From Planctomycetota bacterium (GTDB lineage: Bacteria > Planctomycetota > PLA2 > JAEUHO01), in NCBI GenBank assembly GCA_029213105.1, contig JARGNS010000245.1, positions 1-5,917 of the forward strand: 5,917 nt of DNA, read 5' to 3'. Made by a program: the position numbers and the translations under genes. This document shows, one piece after another, positions 1-5,402 of the stretch. A model generated the notes under the pieces. The model saw nothing but the letters and a program-made list of their open reading frames with translations, searched no databases and was not told where the DNA came from. Each line of letters opens with the position of its first letter. Within the stretch, counting starts at the first letter, position 1.

Positions 1-442
1 CCTCGAGGTCGACGAGCTCGCGCCCGCGCAGTTCGCGCGAGAGCGCCGACACGGGCACGACCTCGACGGGGCCGACCTCGTTCGCGCGGCGCACCAGTTC
101 CTGGATCCGCTCGGGGCTGTCGCAGGTCGGCGCGGTGTTGGCCATCGCGTAGACGATGGCGTAGCCCCCGCGCAGCGCAGCCTCCGTGCCCGTGCGCAGC
201 GTCTCGCTCGCTTCCCCGCCGGGCTCGCGCAGGTGCACGTGCAGGTCGACGAACATCGGCGTCACGACGAGCCCCGCGGCCTCGACGACCTCGATGGCGT
301 CTCCGGGCGCCGGCCCCGCCGCCGGAGCCTCCCCCACCGCGACGATGACGTCATCGCAGATCCACACGTCGCCCTGGGTGTCCACGCCGGAGGCGGGGTC
401 CAGGAGGCGGTCCGCGGCCCGGATGCGGGTCCAGCGGCTCAT
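1..442 (-). CDS. pyrC: Dihydroorotase, N-terminal part (runs off the left edge)
   Basis: Dihydroorotase cyclises N-carbamoyl-L-aspartate to dihydroorotate in cytoplasmic UMP synthesis. The first 147 residues are visible; family members have about 420-440, so the C-terminal two thirds lie outside. An N-terminal strand region (1-60, including DPASGVDTQG) precedes the metal-site signature FVDLHVHLREPG at 64-75. H68 and H70 are the expected zinc ligands and R72 the expected substrate-binding Arg. The next block, GTEAALRGGY...AMANT (85-103), matches the usual GGFTTV..MPNT; substrate-contacting N102 is kept while the usual Pro is Ala. The retained HxH argues against the inactive pseudo-dihydroorotase that partners PyrB in some bacteria, but the later ligands cannot be checked. 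The ATG overlaps the coaX stop (ATGA) and has no strong Shine-Dalgarno of its own, which suggests translational coupling. Other amidohydrolases (hydantoinase, allantoinase) share the fold, but the HLREPG wording favours dihydroorotase. Confidence 0.9.
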   Translation of the reverse strand, partial: MSRWTRIRAADRLLDPASGVDTQGDVWICDDVIVAVGEAPAAGPAPGDAIEVVEAAGLVVTPMFVDLHVHLREPGGEASETLRTGTEAALRGGYAIVYAMANTAPTCDSPERIQELVRRANEVGPVEVVPVSALSRELRGRELVDLE

Positions 443-1212
443 CGGGGCGGGCTCGCACGCACGGCCAGGGCCACGCCGAGGATCCCGAGGCCGGGGTGTC
501 CGCGCACCGTGCGCGCGAGATGCGGCTCCAGGTGCGGGGCATCGGCGCCGGTCAGGTAGACCGGGGTGTCGTCGGCGATGCCGGCTGCCGAGAGCAGGCG
601 CTCGACGCCACCGGCGGCGCCCAGCAGCAGGCCGGCCCGAATGGCCGGCTCGGTATCGCGCGCCGGCATGGCGGCCTCGCCCGCAAGATCGACGAGCGGC
701 AGGCGCGCCGTGCCCTGGGCAAGGGCCTGCGCGCCGAGGCCGAGACCGGGGGCGATGGCTCCGCCGAGCAGGGCGCCCCGCTCGTCGCCGATATCGACGG
801 TGAGCGCGGTGCCGCAGGAGACCACGGCCACGGCCTCGCCGGCGAGGTGCGTGGCGGCGAGGACCTGCACGCGTCGGTCGACGCCGGCGCGCGCGGGCTC
901 CGCGACGTCGGGTTGCGGGATGCCCTTGTGGTCGGGCCCGACCTTGGCAATCGTGCCGAGGCGCAGCTTCTGGATCTCCCAGACCAGGGAGTCGATCCGG
1001 CCGGGGTCGCTGCCGGCCACGGCGATCACGGCCTCGGTGCCCTTGAGCATCGGGGCGGCGATCTCGCGGACGGCCCGGCCGTCCACACGCGGCAGGCGCA
1101 CGGGGCCGGCGACATCGTCGCCGCGGACAGCGCCGATCTTGGCGCCGGAGTTGCCGACATCGATCACGAGGACGACGTCGAGGGACGGGGGCGTTCTCTG
1201 GGGTGCAGGCAT
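439..1212 (-). CDS. coaX: Type III pantothenate kinase (CoaX)
   Basis: CoaX phosphorylates pantothenate to 4'-phosphopantothenate, the first step of CoA synthesis, as a cytoplasmic dimer of the ASKHA fold. The 257 residues match the family length (about 250-260). Visible motifs are the phosphate-1 loop DVGNSGAK (18-25), the substrate and catalytic motif GVDR (110-113; family GADR, with D112 as expected general base), SCGTALTVD (132-140), GGAIAPGLGLGAQAL (150-164), GTARLPLV (167-174) and the late phosphate loop LTGADA (220-225). Position 132 is Ser where well-studied members have the Asp of IDxGTxTT, assigned to monovalent-cation binding. I chose ATG at 1212 because it puts DVGN near the N-terminus; about 12 residues precede the usual start of homology. 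There is no clear Shine-Dalgarno, only GGTAGG 9 bases upstream, overlapping a TAGGCT box. The stop overlaps the dihydroorotase start by four bases. Confidence 0.92.
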   Translation of the reverse strand: MPAPQRTPPSLDVVLVIDVGNSGAKIGAVRGDDVAGPVRLPRVDGRAVREIAAPMLKGTEAVIAVAGSDPGRIDSLVWEIQKLRLGTIAKVGPDHKGIPQPDVAEPARAGVDRRVQVLAATHLAGEAVAVVSCGTALTVDIGDERGALLGGAIAPGLGLGAQALAQGTARLPLVDLAGEAAMPARDTEPAIRAGLLLGAAGGVERLLSAAGIADDTPVYLTGADAPHLEPHLARTVRGHPGLGILGVALAVRASPPR

Positions 1213-1219
1213 GGCCGAG

Positions 1220-1225
1220 AGCCTA
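1220..1225 (-). promoter_or_regulatory. Possible -10 box (TAGGCT) for leaderless coaX
   Basis: TAGGCT fits the TANNNT pattern common in GC-rich bacteria and ends exactly 7 bases before the coaX ATG, the spacing expected if transcription starts at the start codon. No good -35 element lies 16-18 bases upstream. The same bases form GGTAGG, which could instead be a weak ribosome-binding site. Tentative. Confidence 0.22.
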
Positions 1226-1262
1226 CCCGCGGGGTGCGGCCTGGCATACGGAGATGGCGTGC

Positions 1263-1308
1263 GGCGCACGGGGAGCCCGCCCGACGGCGCACGGGGAGCC
1301 CGCCCGAC
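1263..1308. repeat. 23-bp perfect tandem duplication
   Basis: Two identical adjacent 23-bp copies (1263-1285 and 1286-1308) begin GGCGCACGGGGAGCC and end CGCCCGAC. They are followed by the first 8 bases of a third copy (1309-1316). Each unit contains a small CGGG-GAG-CCCG hairpin. The array lies 51-104 bases upstream of the coaX start in non-coding sequence. It looks like a slippage duplication; any regulatory role is unknown. Confidence 0.9.
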
Positions 1309-1395
1309 GGCGCACGACGCCCGCCCGGTCACGACGCATGCGGAGCCCGGTTCGCGCTTCCACCGCGTTCGAGCTCGCGCCAACACACACGCACA

Positions 1396-1415
1396 CCCCG
1401 GACACGAACCCGGGG
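1396..1415 (-). terminator. Short GC hairpin, possible terminator of the GspC-like gene
   Basis: CCCCGG and CCGGGG are separated by an 8-base loop, giving 6 perfect base pairs plus flanking G-U wobbles on the minus-strand transcript. It lies about 100 bases after the stop of the GspC-like gene. There is no T-tract after it, so intrinsic termination is doubtful. Confidence 0.25.
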
Positions 1416-1515
1416 CACTCGAACCCGGCTCCCACACCGTGGCAGACAGTCGCGGGTCAACGTCCGCGGGTGGACGAGCACTGGTGGAACGCAACGCCCC
1501 ATCCCGGCAGTCCGC

Positions 1516-2790
1516 CTAGCCGCCGGCGAAGCCTTCGAAGTAACGCACCTTGCGTCGGTTGCGCGGATCCTGGGCATCGACGCGGTACGTGACGAGCTTC
1601 CCGCGACGGTCGATGACGACCGTCACGATGTTCGCGTCCTTGAGGCCCTGGGCCACGCGGATCGCGTCGGCGCGCGAGGCGATCTTCTGGCCGTTGATCG
1701 AGACAAGGATGTCGCCCTTGCGCACGTCGAACACGTCGGCGGGGGCCTCCTCGGCGAACCCCGTGATGCGCAGGCCGATGACCTGGCCCGTGTCCTTGTC
1801 CTTGGCGATGGCCGTCTTCACGGTCTGGGCCACCGTCTTGACGTTGCGGCCCTTGAAGTAGCGGTACGTGTTGTCGTCGAACACGACGGCCTTCTGACGC
1901 TTGTTGTTGGGGTTCTCGAGGATCTTCGGCTTGAGGTCCTCGAGGGTGAGCTGCTCCGCGGGCTTGCGCGCGACGGTGACGATCTCCGTCTTGCTGCCGT
2001 CCTCCCCTTCTGCGGCGGGGGTCTCGCCGGCCGGGGTCGTGCCCTCCGCCGCCGTGCCCTCACCGGTGCCGGTGCCCGCCGCCGCGCCGGTGCCGCCTGC
2101 CGTAGCCGGGGCCTTGGGCGTCGCCGCGCCATCCACACGCAGGAAGGGCGGGTACTCCTTGCTCTTGCCACTGCGGTCGTAGCTCAGGACGGCGGAGCGC
2201 TCGGGCTTGTCGGGGTCCTTGCCGAAGACGTCGTAGTGGATCTCGTAGACCGCCAGGTCGAGTTCGACGATCTTGGAGATGCGGAAGCGCTCGGCGTCCG
2301 CACTCGCGAGGCGGACGTAGTCGCCGATCCCGAAGGCGCGGCTCTTGCCGCCCTTGAACTTGAAGAGGATCGTGCTGTTGGGCGGGTTGACGATCACCTG
2401 GGCGATCTTGCCGAGGACGTCGAGGCCCTCCGGAGGCGGCGGGCCGGTTTCGACGGGCTTGTCCCGCTTGATCTCGGTGGGCGGCAGCGGGCCGCTGAAG
2501 ATCCAATGCGTCGGGCTCTTCTTCTTGTAGTCCGCGCGCAGGATGGTGGCGTAGAGCTCCTTGTCCGAGACGGGGGCCTCGGGCTTCCACTTCAGACCGC
2601 TGACGCGCGCCTTCTCGTAGTCCGCACGCATCGCCTCGAGGTCCTTGGGGCGCTCGTTCTTCCCGCGCTTGACGACGCTCGCCACGGCGGGCTTGACCTC
2701 GAGGGCGTACCAGACGCCGAGTCCGACGACAGCAGCCGCGAGGGCAAGATTGGCCAGCCAGAGGCCGCGGCGCAGGGCGTGGGGCTTCAT
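1516..2790 (-). CDS. GspC-like inner-membrane PDZ protein (type II secretion, candidate)
   Basis: This 424-residue protein has the layout of GspC, the inner-membrane subunit that links the type II secretion platform to the outer-membrane secretin. A short basic N-terminus (MKPHALRRG) precedes one membrane segment (about 9-30), then a charged periplasmic stretch. A homology-region-like beta domain (about 124-187) includes VLGKIAQVIV and FGIGDYVRL. A low-complexity linker rich in Ala, Gly, Thr and Glu (about 220-265) leads to a C-terminal PDZ domain (about 336-405) with GLRITGFAEEAPAD, the ligand-loop region, and KGDILVSINGQKI. GspC is usually about 270-300 residues; the extra length is the membrane-proximal insert, the linker and a short basic tail. 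ATG at 2790 is supported by GAGGAG 10 bases upstream and by the immediate membrane anchor. No other type II secretion gene is visible, though the PilT-like gene lies upstream. It could instead be another membrane-anchored PDZ protein. Confidence 0.62.
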   Translation of the reverse strand: MKPHALRRGLWLANLALAAAVVGLGVWYALEVKPAVASVVKRGKNERPKDLEAMRADYEKARVSGLKWKPEAPVSDKELYATILRADYKKKSPTHWIFSGPLPPTEIKRDKPVETGPPPPEGLDVLGKIAQVIVNPPNSTILFKFKGGKSRAFGIGDYVRLASADAERFRISKIVELDLAVYEIHYDVFGKDPDKPERSAVLSYDRSGKSKEYPPFLRVDGAATPKAPATAGGTGAAAGTGTGEGTAAEGTTPAGETPAAEGEDGSKTEIVTVARKPAEQLTLEDLKPKILENPNNKRQKAVVFDDNTYRYFKGRNVKTVAQTVKTAIAKDKDTGQVIGLRITGFAEEAPADVFDVRKGDILVSINGQKIASRADAIRVAQGLKDANIVTVVIDRRGKLVTYRVDAQDPRNRRKVRYFEGFAGG

Positions 2791-2800
2791 GGGATGCAGG

Positions 2801-2806
2801 CTCCTC
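2801..2806 (-). promoter_or_regulatory. Ribosome-binding site of the GspC-like gene
   Basis: GAGGAG on the minus strand, 10 bases before the ATG at 2790. It supports that start over in-frame codons further upstream, which would place non-hydrophobic, proline- and arginine-rich residues before the membrane anchor. Confidence 0.7.
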
Positions 2807-2902
2807 GTGGGGGTCCGGACAGGCCCAGCGTACACGGACCGCCGGGGATCCGAACGCGTGGGCGAACACCATGAGACGACCGGCGGCTCGGCTGGCTTCC
2901 CC

Positions 2903-2920
2903 GGGGGGACCCTGCCCCCC
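2903..2920. repeat. G6/C6 inverted repeat
   Basis: Six G (2903-2908) and six C (2915-2920) flank the 6-base loop ACCCTG. This gives a short all-GC hairpin in the non-coding region before the GspC-like gene. No T-tract or known motif accompanies it, and its role is unknown. Confidence 0.4.
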
Positions 2921-2971
2921 ATCCGAAGCGGGTGGAGGCACCGCCGCGCTTCGCGGACGAAGGCGCGTCAA

Positions 2972-2992
2972 GCGCGGGCCGCAGGCCCGCGC
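2972..2992 (-). terminator. Second strong hairpin after the PilT-like gene
   Basis: A perfect 9-bp stem (GCGCGGGCC with GGCCCGCGC) closes a 3-base loop. It lies 9 bases beyond the 3002-3028 hairpin in the direction of transcription. There is no U-tract; it may act with the first hairpin to end, or protect the 3' end of, the rplU-to-PilT transcript. Confidence 0.4.
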
Positions 2993-3001
2993 AGCCCCGG
3001 T

Positions 3002-3028
3002 CTCGCGTGCGGCGGAAGCGCACGCGAG
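3002..3028 (-). terminator. Strong hairpin, probable 3' end of the rplU-rpmA-obg-PilT unit
   Basis: A perfect 10-bp inverted repeat (CTCGCGTGCG with CGCACGCGAG) encloses a 7-base loop, about 40 bases after the PilT-like stop. It is the strongest simple hairpin in the window and sits where a terminator is expected. The transcript continues with ACCGGGG and no T-run, so it is not a textbook intrinsic terminator. Confidence 0.5.
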
Positions 3029-3068
3029 GATGCCGTTCCTGCTCGCGGCCTTGCCGAGCGCAAGCCCA

Positions 3069-4178
3069 CTACGTCCCGTAGAGCTGCTCCAGGTGGTTGA
3101 CGCCCTTGGTGATGCCGCGCAGGGCGAGCTTCAGCTCGTCCGCGTTGTCGGCGGCGCCGACGGCGTCATCGAAGTCGATGATCCCCTGGCGGACCAAGCC
3201 CACCAGGCACTGGTTGAAGCTCTGGCTGCCGTAGTACTGGTGGCCGTCCTCGACCGCCTCGTGCAGTTCGCGCGTGCGCCCATCGAGCACCATCTCCTTG
3301 ACGGTGGGCGTGCCGATCAGCACCTCCACCGCCGGCACCCGGCCGGCGGAGGCTCGGCGGGTGATCAGGCGCTGGCTCACGATGCCCTCGAGCACGAGCG
3401 AGAGCTGCATGCGGATCGTGTCGTGCTGGTGCGGCGGGAAGAACGAGATGATGCGCTCGACCGTCTGCACCGCGTTGACCGTGTGCAGGGTCGACAGGAC
3501 GAGGTGACCCGTCTCGGCGGCCATCAACGCCGCCATGATCGTCTCCTTGTCGCGCATCTCACCGACGAGGATCACATCCGGCGTCTGGCGAACGGCCGCC
3601 TTGAGCGCCGTCCGGCAGTCCTCCGTGTCGATGCCGATCTCACGCTGCGTGACCGCACACTGCCGATCCTGGAAGATGAACTCGATCGGATCCTCGATCG
3701 TCACGATGTGGCGCTGCGTGTGCTCGTTCATGTAGTCGATCATCGACGCGAGCGTCGTCGACTTGCCCGAGCCCGCGATGCCCGTGACCAGCACGAGCCC
3801 GCGGTGCAGGCCCGCGAGGCGCTGCAGGACCTCTTCCGGGAGGTAGAGATCCGCCATGCTCGGGACCGTCTCCTTCACATGGCGGAAGACGAACCCCGTC
3901 TGGCGACGCTGACGGAGCATGTTGCAGCGGAACCGGCCCGCGCCCGGCACGACGAACGCCGTGTCCTTCTCGCAGTGGCCATGGAACTGCTCGAGCTCGT
4001 CGCCACTCAGGATGTGGCGCGCGAGGGCGTCGCCGTCCTCCTCCGTGAAGATCTGGTCCCCGAGGAACTGGATGTCGCCATCCACCCGCACGACAGGCTT
4101 GTGGCCGCTGCGCAGGATGAGGTCGGAGGCGCGCTCTTTCACCATGACGTGAAAGTGCTGGAGGATGTGTTCGAGCAT
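3069..4178 (-). CDS. pilT: PilT/PilU-family twitching-motility ATPase
   Basis: This family of hexameric cytoplasmic ATPases powers type IV pilus retraction. The protein has 369 residues, near the usual 345-380. It has an N-terminal PAS-like region (about 1-110, with ERASDLILRSGHKPVVRVDG), then Walker A GIAGSGKST (133-141), the Asp box IVTIEDPIEF (158-167), Walker B DVILVGEMRD (201-210) and the His box TGHLVLSTLHT (223-233). Two features depart from typical PilT. Walker A is GIAGSGKS instead of GPTGSGKS, and the C-terminal AIRNLIRE element reads TVKEMVLDGR (292-301). LASMIDYMNEHTQRHI before the Asp box recalls PilU, so the retraction subtype is unsure. ATG at 4178 has AGGAG 5 bases upstream. 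Only 17 bases separate it from the obg stop, so the two are probably co-transcribed. The absence of other pilus genes nearby also allows a non-canonical motor role. Confidence 0.88.
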   Translation of the reverse strand: MLEHILQHFHVMVKERASDLILRSGHKPVVRVDGDIQFLGDQIFTEEDGDALARHILSGDELEQFHGHCEKDTAFVVPGAGRFRCNMLRQRRQTGFVFRHVKETVPSMADLYLPEEVLQRLAGLHRGLVLVTGIAGSGKSTTLASMIDYMNEHTQRHIVTIEDPIEFIFQDRQCAVTQREIGIDTEDCRTALKAAVRQTPDVILVGEMRDKETIMAALMAAETGHLVLSTLHTVNAVQTVERIISFFPPHQHDTIRMQLSLVLEGIVSQRLITRRASAGRVPAVEVLIGTPTVKEMVLDGRTRELHEAVEDGHQYYGSQSFNQCLVGLVRQGIIDFDDAVGAADNADELKLALRGITKGVNHLEQLYGT

Positions 4179-4183
4179 GGCGG

Positions 4184-4188
4184 CTCCT
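4184..4188 (-). promoter_or_regulatory. Ribosome-binding site of the PilT-like gene
   Basis: AGGAG on the minus strand ends 5 bases before the ATG at 4178, inside the 17-base gap after the obg stop. It fixes the start and shows that the gene has its own initiation signal within the shared transcript. Confidence 0.75.
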
Positions 4189-4195
4189 GGAAGGG

Positions 4196-5272
4196 TTACT
4201 CCGCGGCCGCTTCGTCCTCTCCGCCGTCGGGCGAGGCCGTCTCGAGCCGGTCCGGCACCTCAGGGGCCGGCGGTGCCTCGGCGAGGGTGCGCACGATCGT
4301 CGCGAGGAGATCGCGCAGTCCCTTGCCGGTCACTGCCGAGATGAGGTGCACCTTCCTATCGGCCGCCTCGGCCAGGGGGCTCAAGAGCTCCTCCGGCGGG
4401 CCTTCGTCTCCCCAAACATCTGCCTTCGTCACGGCCACGATCTCGGGCCGGCTGCCCAGGGCGTGGCCGTAGGCCTCGATCTCGCCGCGGATCGTCCGGT
4501 AGTTCTCGACGGGGTCGGAGCCGTCCATGGGGTCGGGGTCCACGAGGTGCAGGAGCACCCGGGTGCGCTCCACGTGCCGCAGGAAGCGGTCCCCGAGGCC
4601 GTGTCCCTCGCTGGCGCCCTCGATCAGGCCCGGGAGATCCGCCATCACGAAGCGCGTGAAGTCGGGCAGATCGACGATTCCCAGGTGGGGCGCCAGGGTG
4701 GTGAAGGGGTAGTCGGCAATCCGCGGCGTGGCGGCCGAGAGGCGCGAGAGCAGGGTGCTCTTGCCCGCATTCGGCAGGCCGATCAGGCCGACATCGGCCA
4801 GCAGGCGCAGCTGCATCCGCACGACGCGCTCCTCGCCGAGGGTGCCCTCCTCGCAGCGCGTGGGGGCCTGGTCGAGGGCCGTGGCGAAGCGCGCGTTGCC
4901 GCGCCCCCCCTTGCCGCCGCGCGCGGCGATCCAGGTCTGTCCGTCTTCGGCCAGATCCGCCAGCCGGTCGCCCGTCTCGACGTCGTAGATCGACGTGCCG
5001 AGGGGCACGCGCACGATGCGGTCCTTGCCTCCGCGGCCGGCGCACTTGTTCTTGCCGCCGCGCTCACCGTTCTCGCCGCGGGCGAGACGGATGTCTTCCA
5101 TGTCGCCGAACGTGGAGAGCTGGACGTCGGCCATCAGCACGACGTCACCGCCGTCACCGCCGTCGCCGCCGGCCGGTCCCCCGCGCGGCTCGCGCTTCTC
5201 GCGTCGCCACGAGGTGATGCCGTCTCCACCGTGACCGGCGCGCGCACGCAACTGACGTTCATCGATGAACAC
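4196..5272 (-). CDS. obg: Obg-family GTPase (ObgE/CgtA)
   Basis: Obg is an essential GTPase that binds the large ribosomal subunit and acts in its late assembly and in stress control. The GTG start gives 358 residues. The glycine-rich Obg fold (1-159) begins FIDERQLRARAGHGGDG and has SWRREKREPRGGPAGGDGG (21-39) and ARGGKGGRGNARFA (117-130). The GTPase domain follows: G1 GLPNAGKST (165-173), the switch region DYPFTTLAPHLG (187-198), G3 DLPG (212-215), G4 TKAD (282-285, Thr replacing the usual Asn of NKxD) and G5 SAV (312-314). The C-terminus is a short acidic tail (ending GGEDEAAAE), so the OCT domain of Gram-positive and actinobacterial Obg is absent. I chose GTG at 5272 because homology starts at the next residue, and a weak AGG lies about 9 bases upstream. 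An open frame continues upstream but overlaps rpmA. Its place after rplU-rpmA is the classical order. Confidence 0.95.
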   Translation of the reverse strand: MFIDERQLRARAGHGGDGITSWRREKREPRGGPAGGDGGDGGDVVLMADVQLSTFGDMEDIRLARGENGERGGKNKCAGRGGKDRIVRVPLGTSIYDVETGDRLADLAEDGQTWIAARGGKGGRGNARFATALDQAPTRCEEGTLGEERVVRMQLRLLADVGLIGLPNAGKSTLLSRLSAATPRIADYPFTTLAPHLGIVDLPDFTRFVMADLPGLIEGASEGHGLGDRFLRHVERTRVLLHLVDPDPMDGSDPVENYRTIRGEIEAYGHALGSRPEIVAVTKADVWGDEGPPEELLSPLAEAADRKVHLISAVTGKGLRDLLATIVRTLAEAPPAPEVPDRLETASPDGGEDEAAAE

Positions 5273-5310
5273 GCGCGCTACCTGCTGCCGATCCCGGGCG
5301 GGTGTCAGGC

Positions 5311-5322
5311 CGGATCGATCCG
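5311..5322. repeat. 12-bp perfect palindrome
   Basis: CGGATCGATCCG is fully self-complementary. It partly overlaps the last repeat unit in the obg leader and lies about 40 bases upstream of the obg start. It could be a protein-binding site or simply a by-product of the repeats. Confidence 0.5.
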
Positions 5323-5393
5323 ACGGGGTCGAGTCCGACGGGGTCGATTCAACCCCGCACCCGGACAACCCCGCGCCGGGACGACCCCGCGCC
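5316..5393 (-). repeat. Complementary tandem repeats forming a long hairpin before obg
   Basis: Read on the transcribed strand, three imperfect 16-base units (5393-5378, 5377-5362, 5361-5346; core GCGGGGTYG) are followed at once by two 15-base units (5345-5331, 5330-5316; GACCCCGTCGGA). The first set's CGGGGT cores are complementary to the second set's ACCCCG cores. Three stems nest: 5357-5352 with 5344-5339 (6 bp, 7-base loop), 5366-5362 with 5337-5333 (5 bp) and 5373-5368 with 5329-5324 (6 bp). No U-tract follows. It could be an attenuator, a processing site separating rpmA from obg, or a control on obg translation. Confidence 0.6.
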
Positions 5394-5402
5394 TGCGCGA
5401 CG

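Larger units (their letters stand above)
1213..1515. other. Intergenic region upstream of coaX
   Basis: This 303-base gap lies between the stop of the GspC-like gene and the coaX start. I see no convincing gene or RNA gene in it. It holds a 23-bp tandem duplication (1263-1308), a CA-rich alternating purine-pyrimidine tract (about 1382-1395), and two short GC-rich hairpins (1396-1415; 1451-1455 pairing with 1464-1468). A TTGACC hexamer on the minus strand (1455-1460) has no acceptable -10 box about 17 bases downstream. A TAGGCT box sits directly in front of coaX. The region probably carries the end of the upstream transcript and the coaX-pyrC promoter, but neither is clear-cut. Confidence 0.6.
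2791..3068. other. Intergenic region between the PilT-like and GspC-like genes
   Basis: This 278-base gap contains no gene I can support. From the PilT-like stop toward the GspC-like start it holds two strong hairpins (3002-3028 and 2972-2992), a smaller stem CTTCG/CGAAG near 2948-2962, a G6/C6 hairpin (2903-2920) and the GspC-like ribosome-binding site. The best promoter candidate for the GspC-like gene is TTCGGA (2849-2854) with TACGCT (2827-2832) at 16 bases spacing. Only three of six bases match consensus in each box, so I do not call it. Confidence 0.6.
5273..5402. other. rpmA-obg gap with a structured leader
   Basis: These 130 bases contain no gene. Much of the gap is short direct repeats, in two sets complementary to each other (5316-5393), and a 12-bp perfect palindrome (5311-5322). 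The sequence just before the obg GTG (GCAGGTAGCGCGC) offers only a weak ribosome-binding site. In many bacteria this gap is short, so the extra length and the structure are notable. Confidence 0.6.

Noticed and set aside
1380..1440. A tRNA-like T-arm (GGGTTCGAGT and GGTTCG on the minus strand)
   Set aside because: The flanking bases do not form a 5-bp T stem with a 7-base loop, and no acceptor, D or anticodon arms can be placed around it.
1213..1494. Extension of CoaX to an upstream ATG at 1494
   Set aside because: It would add about 94 Arg/Pro/Ala-rich residues, including the tandem repeat, to a protein already at family length from the ATG at 1212.
2827..2854. Promoter TTCGGA - 16 bases - TACGCT for the GspC-like gene
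   Set aside because: Only three of six bases match in each box, which is expected by chance in a 278-base gap; kept only as a remark in the intergenic entry.
496..2874. A 792-codon open frame on the plus strand spanning coaX, the gap and the GspC-like gene
   Set aside because: Its translation is the low-complexity Asp/Val/Leu/Gly/Arg pattern typical of antisense frames in GC-rich DNA. The minus strand carries recognised conserved proteins over the same bases, and the frame runs through non-coding sequence.
2787..3023. A 78-codon minus-strand open frame in the gap before the GspC-like gene
   Set aside because: It lies over the hairpins, has an Arg/Pro/Gly-rich composition, no good ribosome-binding site and overlaps the GspC-like start; no family recognised.
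2871..4472. A 533-codon plus-strand open frame across the PilT-like gene
   Set aside because: It is an antisense shadow of a clearly conserved ATPase; no recognisable domain and a composition driven by GC-rich third positions.
5316..5393. A CRISPR-like array
   Set aside because: The units are contiguous 15-16-base repeats with no unique spacers and no cas genes nearby.
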